Origin: UBA1381 sp964399965
GTDB lineage: Bacteria > Bacillota > Clostridia > UBA1381
Reading direction: 5' to 3'
Length of the DNA stretch: 64,000 bases
Assembly: GCA_964399965.1 (NCBI GenBank)
Contig: CAYNRX010000007.1
Span: forward strand, 12,542 to 76,541
The notes beneath the pieces are model-generated. The model made no database searches, was not told where the DNA came from, and saw only the letters and a program-made list of their open reading frames with translations. A program made the position numbers and the translations under genes. Position 1 is the first letter of the stretch. Every line of letters starts with the position of its first letter. Positions 54,101-61,515 of this stretch are shown here, piece after piece.

Positions 54101-54674
54101 CAAAGAGCGGTTCGAGTTTATGACAGCGCAAAAGGACGATCTTGAAAAATCGAAGAAGGATCTTGAACAAGTGATACGTTCGATGGACGAGCTGATGAAG
54201 GAGCATTTTTCGCGGCAGTTTGCAGTTATAAACGAGAGCTTTGAAAAAGTATTCCGCGAGCTTTTTGGAGGCGGACACGGACGGTTATATCTTTCGGGGC
54301 CGGATAATGTGCTTGAGAGCGGGATAGAGATAGAGGTGCAGCTGCCGGGAAAGGGATTGCAGAATATCAACCTGTATTCCGGCGGAGAGAAATCCTTTAT
54401 AGCTATAGCCCTTTTGTTTGCGATATTGAATGTAAAGCCGGCGCCGTTTTGCATCTTAGACGAGATAGACGCGGCGTTGGATGATGTGAATGTTTCACGC
54501 TTTGCGACATACCTCAAAAATTATCTGGATGATACGCAGTTTATAGTTATAACGCACCGCCGGGGAACGATGGAAGCGGCAAATGTCCTTTACGGCGTAA
54601 CAATGCAGGAAAAGGGTGTGTCAAAGCTGCTTTCATTGCAGATAGACGAGGTGGACGAGGATATGGCCGGATAA
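51108..54674 (+). CDS. smc: Chromosome segregation ATPase SMC
   Basis: A protein of about 1188 residues. N-terminal head with Walker A GPNGSGKSN near residue 32, long coiled coils (about 165-490 and 660-1000), a hinge domain between (GTVASLIEVDERYVTAIETALGG region) and the C-terminal head with LYSGGEKSFIAIALLFAI and Walker B FCILDEIDAALDD. It organises and segregates the chromosome with ScpAB. GGGAG at 51091-51095 is closest to a TTG at 51096, too near; TTG at 51108 gives the usual LKRLELQGFKSFADK beginning. Starts 18 bases after the radical SAM gene. Confidence 0.96.
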   Translation: MLLKRLELQGFKSFADKTVLDFSSGVTAVVGPNGSGKSNISDALRWVMGEMSAKSLRGSNMQDVIFSGTEKRRRVNYAEVSMTLDNSSHLFPVDFEEIVVTRRVYRSGESVYQINRAACRLKDIHALFMDTGLGRDGYSMIGQGSVAQILSTKAEDRRSIFEEAAGVSKYKYRKEEAARKLAGVDENLVRIEDIVSELEKQVEPLFRQSEKARKYLALYEDMKRLDVNMSMRMLEKNNSLYEEADTLFKEAEEELDGLKAIESETEEKINDLYSKSRRTDEEQNEKHQKLRECETKSMSYANMISMAENDIKNNRAMVTRIDEEIASSLERNDERRKSITSLNEEIAQKLRLCEELKQRIEDSAADEEGREQERRGLLERIDKAKAEMLSCVETMAHKRTAYAKMETKRKADLERCRALELEIQSFDKGIEETRKSIGRIQEDIETKDKKRQKLCTVLEGDEQKISALRAECEKISAELNRLSVEYDSARSKRQILVDMENDYEGYARSVKAVLKARELKELGIFGTVASLIEVDERYVTAIETALGGALQNIVTESENEAKACIEYLRKTKSGRATFLPVSSVKGRILENAEIVRKEEGYIGLGSELVRYDPRYKGIFTSLLGRVAVVDNIDNAIRISRRFGYKFRIVTLRGDVLNAGGSLSGGSGGKTGGFLSRAAEIKRLAALLEQQKSQIVASKQGGMKLQEELNEVKERAVSYRQVIRSYEDELLRLGSELEHLHSSLDASDGSRESREQELEELSRSLAASADDSAEAVAAIREEENRRTALEKETEELSSLLERAEEDKERRSDEAMQDKMELAGIEKDIEALRAKVSSLEEEISFTQQTNISKEEDKKRIAKVNEGLAARIEDNRELMQNVNSLCEEIKKQLASLDARKEEIVGRLKQMQSSGKELTDKLLAMQKELSRLDSRRVKLELEKENITNRLWDDYELTPAAAYEYMEDITSEKEATEQLKSLKSQIKALGSVNMDSIEEYKNVKERFEFMTAQKDDLEKSKKDLEQVIRSMDELMKEHFSRQFAVINESFEKVFRELFGGGHGRLYLSGPDNVLESGIEIEVQLPGKGLQNINLYSGGEKSFIAIALLFAILNVKPAPFCILDEIDAALDDVNVSRFATYLKNYLDDTQFIVITHRRGTMEAANVLYGVTMQEKGVSKLLSLQIDEVDEDMAG

Positions 54675-54702
54675 ACCGGACAACAGACGAATGGAGATCA
54701 CA

Positions 54703-55629
54703 ATGGGAATTTTTCAAAAACTAAAAGACAGTATGCAAAAAACGCGTCAGGCGATATCAGAGCAGGTAAACCAGGTATTCAAGGTATTTGTCAAGGTGGA
54801 CGAGGAGTTGTTTGAGAATCTGGAGGAAGCTCTGATAATGGCCGATATAGGCGTGGAGACCTCGGTATATATAATCGAGGAGCTTAGGGATAGGGTCAAG
54901 ACGAAAAGGATAAAGGACGGCAATGAGGTCAAGGAGGAGATTAAGGAGGTCATAAGCGACATTTTAAATGAGCTTGACACCTCGATGCACCTGGAGACTA
55001 CTCCGTCGGTAATACTCGTTATCGGCGTAAACGGCGTAGGCAAGACGACCAGTATCGGTAAACTGGCGTCGTTCTATAAAAGCCAGGGTAAAAGAGTTAT
55101 TTTAGCAGCGGCCGATACCTTTAGGGCGGCGGCGATAGATCAGCTGGATATCTGGGCAGATCGCAGCGGCTGCGAGATAATAAAGCACCAGGAGGGCAGC
55201 GATCCGGCGGCCGTGGTGTTTGATGCTTGCAATGCAGCCAGGGCGCGCGGAGCCGATGTGCTGATCTGCGATACGGCAGGGCGGCTGCACAACAAGAAGA
55301 ATCTGATGGCAGAGCTGGAAAAGATCAGCCGTGTGATAGACAGGGAGCTTCCGGGAGCCTCGAGGGAAACACTTTTGGTGCTCGATGCAACGACAGGTCA
55401 AAACGCCGTCAATCAGGCCAAGCTGTTTTCAGAGGCAGCTGCGCTTACGGGTATCGTGCTCACAAAGCTCGATGGGACAGCCAAGGGTGGTATAGTTATC
55501 GCTATCTCCAAGGAGCAGGGACTGCCTGTGAAATTCGTGGGAGTCGGTGAAGGCGTAGACGATCTACAGGAGTTTGATGCGCATGATTTTGCTCGTGCAC
55601 TTTTTGAAGGAGAAGATACGGAGGAATAA
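54703..55629 (+). CDS. ftsY: Signal recognition particle receptor FtsY
   Basis: A 308-residue SRP GTPase of the short Gram-positive type, with a brief basic N-terminus for membrane contact, the N domain four-helix bundle, then the G domain: GVNGVGKTTS, DTAGRLHNK, and TKLDGTAKGG. It receives ribosome-SRP complexes at the membrane. The ATG at 54691 contains the GGAG that serves the ATG at 54703, so the latter is used. ffh does not follow as in many Firmicutes. Confidence 0.96.
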   Translation: MGIFQKLKDSMQKTRQAISEQVNQVFKVFVKVDEELFENLEEALIMADIGVETSVYIIEELRDRVKTKRIKDGNEVKEEIKEVISDILNELDTSMHLETTPSVILVIGVNGVGKTTSIGKLASFYKSQGKRVILAAADTFRAAAIDQLDIWADRSGCEIIKHQEGSDPAAVVFDACNAARARGADVLICDTAGRLHNKKNLMAELEKISRVIDRELPGASRETLLVLDATTGQNAVNQAKLFSEAAALTGIVLTKLDGTAKGGIVIAISKEQGLPVKFVGVGEGVDDLQEFDAHDFARALFEGEDTEE

Positions 55630-55682
55630 GAATTGCGTTAATGGCTGGTCAGGCTGACCAAACATTTTCACTCTAATTTCGG

Positions 55683-55720
55683 CGGGCGGCGTCCGATGCA
55701 AGGGGAGCCGCCCGGTTTAA
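55683..55720 (+). terminator. Terminator of the rnc-smc-ftsY unit
   Basis: CGGGCGGC/GCCGCCCG stem followed by GTTTAAATTTTT. A small palindrome TGGTCAGGCTGACCA precedes it at 55646-55660. Confidence 0.7.
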
Positions 55721-55743
55721 ATTTTTAAGAAAGGAATGGTAGT

Positions 55744-57483
55744 ATGGCATTAGACGCGATAGCGGTGCGTGCGCTTTCGGCGGAGCTTTTTGAAATGCTC
55801 AAGGATGGCAGGATAGAAAAGATACATCAGCCCGAGCGTGATGAGCTGCTTTTTAATATCAGGGTCTATTCGGAGCATTATCGGCTGGTGCTCAGCGCGT
55901 CATCAGCAAATCCGCGGATACACACAACAGACAGGGCGAAAAAAAATCCTACTGTACCGCCGATGTTCTGTATGCTTTTACGCAAGCATTTATCGGGAGG
56001 AAAGATAACCGGTATTTACCAGGATGGGTTTGAGCGGATAATATATATCGATGTGGAAAATCGCGACGAGTTGGGTGATATCGTCACTAAGAGACTCATA
56101 ATAGAGCTGATGGGGCGAAGATCGAATATAATCCTGACTGATGACGGCGGCAGGATAATTGACAGCATCCGCCGGGTCGACATATCTGTAAGCTCCGTAA
56201 GGCAGGTTTTACCGGGACTTATGTATGAGCGTCCGCCCGGACAGGGCAGGACGGATTTTACAGAAGCAGATGGTTCAGAAATTTCGTTCGTGCAGAAAGG
56301 GATGAAAGCGGAAAAGCTGCTGATGAGTGCCTATTCGGGCATTAGCCCTTTGACGGCGAGGGAAATAATCTGGCGGGCATACGGCCGCACCGATGTTACG
56401 GCCGGGGAAGCGGAGACGCTGGGTGCGGACAGGCTCCGGGAGGAGATAGTAAAACTGCGCGAGGTGGTCAAGACAGGGAAATTTTCGCCTTGTATGATAC
56501 GTGACGGACAAAGGCTGGTGGAATTTTCCGCGATTGCGATAGGACAGTATGAGAAAGCGGCGGAGGTAGTTGATTACAGCTCGATAAATCACGTCCTTGA
56601 CGATTTCTACAGCGGACGCGATGCTATTCAGCGTATGAAGCAGAAATCGGCGGATCTTGTGCACATGCTCAGCCAGAATATAGAACGCGCTTCGCGCAAG
56701 CTGGAGTTACAGCGGCAAACGCTTGAGGACGCCAAGGAGCGGGATAAGTACAAGATAAGCGGCGATTTGATAACCGCCAATCTTTACCGTATAAACAAGG
56801 GCGATACCGAGACGGAGCTGGAAAATTTCTATGACGCGCAATGCCCGATGGTTACAATAACGCTTGATCCGCGTTTGACTCCGATGCAAAATGCACAGAA
56901 TTACTACAAAAAATATCGTAAGGCTAAAAATGCCGAGACAGAGGTCGCGAAGCAAATAAAGGAATGCCGGTCGGATATAGATTATCTGACGAGTACGCTG
57001 GCGGCGGTAGAACAGGCGGAGGATGAAGAGGATCTTAACCAGATACGTTCGGAGCTGGCGGCGGAGGGATATATAAAGCGCAGGACGCAGAAGAATGCAC
57101 CTAAAAAAACTGCGCCGCCCAAGCCTATGCATTTCGTATCCTCAGACGGTTTTGATATTTATGTAGGGAAAAACAATACACAGAACGACTATCTGACGAT
57201 TAAATTTGCCAATTCACAGGATATATGGTTTCATACCAAAAATATCCACGGATCCCATGCGGTGATAAAGCTGGGGATCGATAAGGAGGTGCCTGCGGGT
57301 ACGATAATAGAGGCGGCGGAGCTGGCAGCGTACTATTCCAAGGCTCGTCAATCCTCTCAAGTCCCGGTTGATTATACACGGATAAAGAACGTGAAGAAGC
57401 CAAACGGCGCTAAACCGGGCATGGTCATATATGACAGCTATAATACGATATATGTAACTCCGAAAGGAAGAACAGAGGAATGA
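55744..57483 (+). CDS. rqcH: RqcH (Rqc2/NEMF homologue), ribosome quality control factor
   Basis: A 579-residue NFACT-family protein. The N-terminal NFACT-N domain (about 1-210, starting MALDAIAVRALSAEL), HhH region, central coiled coil (about 285-440) and C-terminal NFACT-R domain with IWFHTKNIHGSHAVIK are all present. It binds stalled 50S subunits and adds C-terminal alanine tails to nascent chains. Older annotations call it fibronectin-binding protein. It has a leader with GAAAGGA and a terminator shortly after. Confidence 0.95.
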   Translation: MALDAIAVRALSAELFEMLKDGRIEKIHQPERDELLFNIRVYSEHYRLVLSASSANPRIHTTDRAKKNPTVPPMFCMLLRKHLSGGKITGIYQDGFERIIYIDVENRDELGDIVTKRLIIELMGRRSNIILTDDGGRIIDSIRRVDISVSSVRQVLPGLMYERPPGQGRTDFTEADGSEISFVQKGMKAEKLLMSAYSGISPLTAREIIWRAYGRTDVTAGEAETLGADRLREEIVKLREVVKTGKFSPCMIRDGQRLVEFSAIAIGQYEKAAEVVDYSSINHVLDDFYSGRDAIQRMKQKSADLVHMLSQNIERASRKLELQRQTLEDAKERDKYKISGDLITANLYRINKGDTETELENFYDAQCPMVTITLDPRLTPMQNAQNYYKKYRKAKNAETEVAKQIKECRSDIDYLTSTLAAVEQAEDEEDLNQIRSELAAEGYIKRRTQKNAPKKTAPPKPMHFVSSDGFDIYVGKNNTQNDYLTIKFANSQDIWFHTKNIHGSHAVIKLGIDKEVPAGTIIEAAELAAYYSKARQSSQVPVDYTRIKNVKKPNGAKPGMVIYDSYNTIYVTPKGRTEE

Positions 57484-57504
57484 GAGCGGATGGAGCGGTG
57501 ATAT

Positions 57505-57711
57505 TTGCGGTATTTTCTGTATCCGGCGTCGCTATTGGGAACCATGGTATCGGAGATTGATTGGTTTTCGGCGGGATTTTTCTTGCTTTTTGCTGCATAT
57601 ATAATTTTTTCTTATAGAGTATACAGAGTTTTTGTTAGGCTGGCGTCAAAAGCGAATATAAAAAAACGGACGGCCGTTCCCAAAGAGAGCGGCCGTCCGT
57701 TTTTCAAATAA
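57505..57711 (+). CDS. Possible small membrane protein behind rqcH
   Basis: A 68-codon frame with one good hydrophobic segment (about residues 21-38, FFLLFAAYIIFSYRVYRVF). TTG start with a weak GGAG site. The last 15 codons coincide with the rqcH terminator hairpin, which speaks against a real C-terminus. I list it because the first 50 codons look protein-like; it may equally be untranslated 3' sequence. Confidence 0.25.
   Translation: MRYFLYPASLLGTMVSEIDWFSAGFFLLFAAYIIFSYRVYRVFVRLASKANIKKRTAVPKESGRPFFK
57666..57704 (+). terminator. Terminator of rqcH
   Basis: ACGGACGGCCG/CGGCCGTCCGT perfect 11-bp stem followed by TTTT. Confidence 0.9.
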
Positions 57712-57846
57712 GGGGGTTACAAACCTTAGTGGGTTTTGTATTTTGTGAGGTCAATAATAATTCTTTCCCGTATCGCGTTAAATATACGTCTAATTTAAAA
57801 TTTTCTCTCATACATTTATTTATAGAAAAGATCAAGGAGAGCTGAT

Positions 57847-58824
57847 ATGACGAATTATATTATTGAGCAGCCGGAGGGAACAGCCCACTATTTTTGCAAA
57901 AAGGGGCAGGGGATATGGTATAGAAAACGCCGCGGACGTAAATGGACAGAGGATGAGCTTTTGTACGCAGAAGGGGCGGATGGCTTTGCCGTTTACGGAG
58001 ATGAGAACGGGCTTACCCATCTCATATGCACGAACAAGCGTCATGATACCGTGTATTTTGTACTTAAGGATGGGCAGTGGCATAAATATATACTGTCCGT
58101 GGGTCGGGAAAATGTCGCTCCGCAAGAATTTTGCCTTATCTCCGACCACCACCGGCTTCATCTTTTTTATACGGCTGTGTACAATGACGAGGCCATACTT
58201 GTCCATTGTTTGCTGGGAGCGAACGCGCAGCCGGTGACGGCCGACAAGCTGTCTCCGGCGCATATAAAGTTCTGTGTGGCCGGAGGAAGGATATATTATA
58301 CAAATAAAGAGGAGGTATTGGGATTTAGAGAGTTTGGCGAAGGAGGATTGTCGGAATTTTCCGAAGTTGCCAAGGGCGGTTGTATGCCAGCGGCAGTATG
58401 CGCTGAGGGACGGGTGTTGTTAGCTTACAAGTACCGTCACAAGCTGTATTTTAATGGGGAAGTGGCTCTGGAGGATTTCACCGCTGAGCGGCCGGCGCTC
58501 ATATATAAGCCGGATAAATTGCTCTTACAATGGAAGAGCGGCAGCTTTGCACGGTATATGGCCAGTTTCAACATGGGTAAGACCTGGTCGGCGCCTATGC
58601 GCTTCGTATGCCCGTCAAAGGCCGAGCTTTATATGTGTCCGGCCGATACAGAGATAACAGCCTGTTATGGCTATCATTCCCGTGATGAGTTGATACTTTT
58701 CGGCGATCCGCAGTTGGCGGTAAAAGACCGCCCGCCGCATTACCGGCTGGGGGAGATAGCAAAACTCAAGGAGATGGTGGAGGAACTGTACGGCGAAGTA
58801 GAAAAGCTCAAGGGAATGCTATAA
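57847..58824 (+). CDS. Uncharacterised protein, propeller-like with C-terminal coiled coil
   Basis: A 325-residue soluble protein I cannot assign to a named family. It is rich in aromatic beta-strand repeats of the form DGQWHKYIL, NGEVALEDF, FNMGKTWSAPMRF, reminiscent of sialidase-like or WD-like beta-propellers, and ends in a short coiled coil (LGEIAKLKEMVEELYGEVEKLKG, last 25 residues) that suggests oligomerisation. No signal peptide, no catalytic motif. AAGGAG precedes the ATG. It is monocistronic and followed by the short copy of repeat element B. Confidence 0.8.
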   Translation: MTNYIIEQPEGTAHYFCKKGQGIWYRKRRGRKWTEDELLYAEGADGFAVYGDENGLTHLICTNKRHDTVYFVLKDGQWHKYILSVGRENVAPQEFCLISDHHRLHLFYTAVYNDEAILVHCLLGANAQPVTADKLSPAHIKFCVAGGRIYYTNKEEVLGFREFGEGGLSEFSEVAKGGCMPAAVCAEGRVLLAYKYRHKLYFNGEVALEDFTAERPALIYKPDKLLLQWKSGSFARYMASFNMGKTWSAPMRFVCPSKAELYMCPADTEITACYGYHSRDELILFGDPQLAVKDRPPHYRLGEIAKLKEMVEELYGEVEKLKGML

Positions 58825-58838
58825 AATATGAGGGTGTC

Positions 58839-58881
58839 GCGTTAAGAAAACGCATGGGGCTGCGCTAAAAGCGACAGCCCC
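58839..58881 (+). repeat. Inverted-repeat element B, short copy / terminator
   Basis: The 25-base string starting GCGTTAAGAAAACGC and ending GGGGCTGC is identical to 2834-2858 near carB, and the following hairpin GGGGCTG/CAGCCCC (58856-58881) joins two element-B ends without the interior. TTTAT after it lets it act as a terminator for the upstream gene. Confidence 0.6.
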
Positions 58882-58885
58882 TTTA

Positions 58886-59113
58886 TCAGTTTTGATGAAG
58901 GATGGTTTTTGTTTGCGCATCGAACCTTTTCTGCTGATGTAAAAAACGAGTGGAAAGAGCCAAACAAATATTGGAAATGCGGATGAGTCTGCGGGAAGTC
59001 AGCGGTCTAGCGCGATATATACGTCTTTCAACAGCGGTGTTGAATCTTTTCATATACATATTGGCGAGAATCCCAGTGAAAAACAGCGACACGGCGAGAA
59101 TCATATGTTTCAT
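58886..59113 (-). CDS. Small membrane-anchored protein
   Basis: A 75-residue basic protein with an N-terminal hydrophobic segment (residues 3-19, MILAVSLFFTGILAN) followed by an Arg-rich tail. AAAGGAGC lies seven bases before the ATG, which is a strong site and the main reason to believe it. A TATACT -10 box is present upstream at about 59152. The 3' end runs into repeat element B, so the native C-terminus may have been changed. No family recognised. Confidence 0.5.
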   Translation of the reverse strand: MKHMILAVSLFFTGILANMYMKRFNTAVERRIYRARPLTSRRLIRISNICLALSTRFLHQQKRFDAQTKTILHQN

Positions 59114-59369
59114 ATATGCAGCTCCTTTCAGATATGCGGTTTGATAATGATAGTATAAGCGATTTTTCCTAAATTAGTTCATGTAATTTGTAGCATTTAT
59201 GCAAAAAAATCCTGTAATTTGTTAAATATGTAAATTGACGTGTTTTTAATATCGGTATATAATTAAATATGAAGAGTGGAAGAAACAGATGACCGATGTG
59301 GGAAATATTATATCTGTGTAGATTTCCGACGATTTGTGACGATGCTTTAGTAGCGAAATGGAGATTGCT

Positions 59370-60647
59370 ATGAATGTGAAAAATAAATTAATTATAGGAT
59401 TAATAAGTTCATGTATGATGATAACATACATTGTTACAATAATACATGCAAAAATAAATGATAGCGTGGTCGGGGTAAGCACAAATATAGAGAACCTTCA
59501 GATTAGGAATGTAAAAACAAACAGCGAATTGGATGATATGACTTTAGCTCGTAAAAATGCGTTCGATATTTATTGGCCATATTGGTTAGAGACTACAACG
59601 GAGATGGGCTGGACGAACGGAAAAAGTGATGATGAATTATATCAGGAGCAATGGGGATATGTGAAGCCTGACTTTGACGATGGATTCCTGATCAGCTGCT
59701 TACGAACGAATAAATATTTATTGCAATATGCACAGGCGGAGCAATTAGGCTATTTATTCAGCGATACACAATATTGGTCAGTCGGTTCATCTAATTTTAC
59801 GTTAGAAGGCGATTATATTGAAGATATAAATGAATATTTTAGCGATGCGGCATACAAGGTGGCTATAGACGATGAGGAGAAAGAATTTATAACAGATATA
59901 AATAAAATAGAAGATATATTATTGGATGCAAATGTAAGTAGCGTGACAGAGGTTAAATTGTTTTCACTTTTGGACTTGGTGTCTTTTATGTATATAAAAG
60001 GTGATACTGAAGAATATATGATTAAAGTTAGTGATCATGTTGGACAAAATGGATATATTCCTAATATAGAAAGATTCAAATTGTATCCGGCAAAAACAGT
60101 AATCAATGAGATTGTAAAGCTTGCAGAAGACGATCAATTCTCGTATAACAAGCACTTGCCAAAAAACAGTGCATTACAAAAACCTACATATGAAGCAGAA
60201 GCGGAGAGTTTACAGCAGCAAGGTCTTCTTCAGGGCAATGAAAACGGACTTGATCTTTTAAAGCCGCTGACGCGCGCGGAAGCGGTGACGCTTTTGATCC
60301 GTGTAATGGGATTGGAGGAGCAGACTGCAAATTATACAGTAAGCCAGTTTGCTGATATTGAGTCTGACAACTGGGCGTCTCCGTATGCAGCTTTAGCAAA
60401 AGAAGAAGGTATAACAAACGGAATAAGTGATACTGAGTTTGCTCCGGACGATCCTGTAACGGCTGATCAGTTTGCCACTTTTGCATTGCGTGCAGCAGGG
60501 GAGAGTAATTTTGATTATACACAAGGTATACAAATACTAATTGCTCGCGGCATTATAACAGAGGAAGAGTCGGAAACGATGGATCTGTTCACACGCGGAG
60601 ACATGGCAAAAATCATTTATGAGGCAAGAGAAGAAGGTCTGTTATAG
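59370..60647 (+). CDS. SLH-domain surface protein with unknown N-terminal region
   Basis: A 425-residue exported protein. A signal anchor (about residues 5-26, LIIGLISSCMMITYIVTII) is followed by about 250 residues of unknown type, rich in Asp, Glu and Tyr, then two to three S-layer homology repeats from about residue 285 (LLKPLTRAEAVTLLIRVMGLEE, FADIESDNWASPYAALAKEEGITNG, FAPDDPVTADQFATFALRAAG). SLH repeats bind pyruvylated wall polymers. The 5' two-thirds is clearly more AT-rich than the SLH part, as if a foreign module were joined to a native anchor. GGAG lies six bases before the ATG at 59370. Confidence 0.82.
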   Translation: MNVKNKLIIGLISSCMMITYIVTIIHAKINDSVVGVSTNIENLQIRNVKTNSELDDMTLARKNAFDIYWPYWLETTTEMGWTNGKSDDELYQEQWGYVKPDFDDGFLISCLRTNKYLLQYAQAEQLGYLFSDTQYWSVGSSNFTLEGDYIEDINEYFSDAAYKVAIDDEEKEFITDINKIEDILLDANVSSVTEVKLFSLLDLVSFMYIKGDTEEYMIKVSDHVGQNGYIPNIERFKLYPAKTVINEIVKLAEDDQFSYNKHLPKNSALQKPTYEAEAESLQQQGLLQGNENGLDLLKPLTRAEAVTLLIRVMGLEEQTANYTVSQFADIESDNWASPYAALAKEEGITNGISDTEFAPDDPVTADQFATFALRAAGESNFDYTQGIQILIARGIITEEESETMDLFTRGDMAKIIYEAREEGLL

Positions 60648-60897
60648 GGATCGATAAAAAATAATTTACAAAGAAAAAAATGGAGTGCATGTGCGCCCTT
60701 AGTAAAACAGTAATAATGTGGAAAACCGTGTTTTGACGCCGTTTTGGCCTGTTGGAAAAGTTTTGAGGTCTTGTCCGAAAAGCGTCCGGTATTATAGCTT
60801 TCCGGCGAAGCTGCCGCCTGTATGTTGTGCTCCTATGTAAGGCCGCGATGTACGGGCGGTATTCTTATTTATATTTAAATTTTTCTTTAAAAATATA
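60648..60897. other. Intergenic stretch without recognised gene
   Basis: 250 bp between the SLH gene and the orphan promoter. It contains no frame with a ribosome binding site; a moderately GC-rich part (60780-60865) might be old coding sequence but matches nothing I recognise. Confidence 0.4.
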
Positions 60898-60926
60898 TTG
60901 ATATTTCGCCATATTTCTGATATAAT
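60898..60926 (+). promoter_or_regulatory. Orphan SigA-type promoter
   Basis: TTGATA (60898-60903), 17-bp spacer, TATAAT (60921-60926). No plus-strand gene follows before 61516, and a hairpin with T run lies only 30 bases downstream, so it would give a transcript of about 65 nt. Confidence 0.6.
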
Positions 60927-60952
60927 ATAAATTACAGGAATATACGGCGGCG

Positions 60953-60988
60953 AAAAAAAACGGAAGCTTCACTTTAGGGAAACTCCCG
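60953..60988 (-). terminator. Terminator of the YtxH-like gene
   Basis: On the minus strand CGGGAGTTTC pairs with GAAGCTTCCG; the two imperfect positions are G-U pairs on this strand but mismatches on the other. Eight T follow on the minus strand. On the plus strand it is still followed by TTTTTTG, so weak bidirectional action is possible. Confidence 0.75.
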
Positions 60989-61026
60989 CTTTTTTGTCAC
61001 CGGGGATCAATAACGATATACCGGTC

Positions 61027-61212
61027 TCAGCCGTGTATAAAATCCATGGCAGTATCGATGGCTCCGCCTATGTTGCGGAATATGCCGTTGGCTTTTTTCA
61101 TCATCCTTTTGTGCTGCCTGTCAGAAACGGGGTCTATCAGTATTGCCGCTGCGGCTCCTACTACGAGACCTGCAGCCATGCCTTTGGCAAAGCCGGGGTT
61201 CAAGCTGTGCAT
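61027..61212 (-). CDS. Small YtxH-like membrane protein
   Basis: A 61-residue protein with one Gly/Ala-rich hydrophobic segment (GFAKGMAAGLVVGAAAAILIDP, about residues 7-28) followed by a basic helix (DRQHKRMMKKANG). This resembles the short YtxH-type proteins of Firmicutes. AGGAGG lies eight bases before the ATG. A minimal hairpin element sits about 28 bases upstream of the start and a terminator follows. Function unknown. Confidence 0.75.
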   Translation of the reverse strand: MHSLNPGFAKGMAAGLVVGAAAAILIDPVSDRQHKRMMKKANGIFRNIGGAIDTAMDFIHG

Positions 61213-61240
61213 GTCAGATCCTCCTTTCTAAATAATAATT

Positions 61241-61274
61241 TAGTCAATTGCGAACAAGGTCTCACAATTGACAA
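61241..61274. mobile_element. Minimal copy of the hairpin element (34 bp, degenerate)
   Basis: TAGTCAATTG at the left and CAATTGACAA at the right with GCGAACAAGGTCTCA between, like the terminal hairpin of the 214-bp copies alone. Flanks are AT-rich and give no clear direct repeat. Confidence 0.65.
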
Positions 61275-61431
61275 AATAACATATAAACCTAATGAAGATG
61301 TTCGAAAACCGGCGACTAATGGGGATGCATAAGAAGTTTTAAATGCAAGATCGGCCGGTTTACATAGATATTTTGCTAAAAACGTAGATGTTCCATTCAT
61401 GCAATTTATGCTACTTTGTTCAAAATAGATA

Positions 61432-61460
61432 TTGACGTATCCAGATTTTAGGTATAAAAT
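61432..61460 (+). promoter_or_regulatory. SigA-type promoter of the DUF1015 unit
   Basis: TTGACG (61432-61437), 17-bp spacer, TAAAAT (61455-61460). Confidence 0.75.
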
Positions 61461-61515
61461 ATAACAGACTCGTTTAATTATTGAATACAGACCCGCAATT
61501 TGTAAGGAGGGCATT

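Noticed and set aside
61229..61286. Target duplication around the 61241 minimal element
   Set aside because: Flanks AATAATAATT and AATAACATAT share only AT-rich similarity, not enough to claim a duplication.
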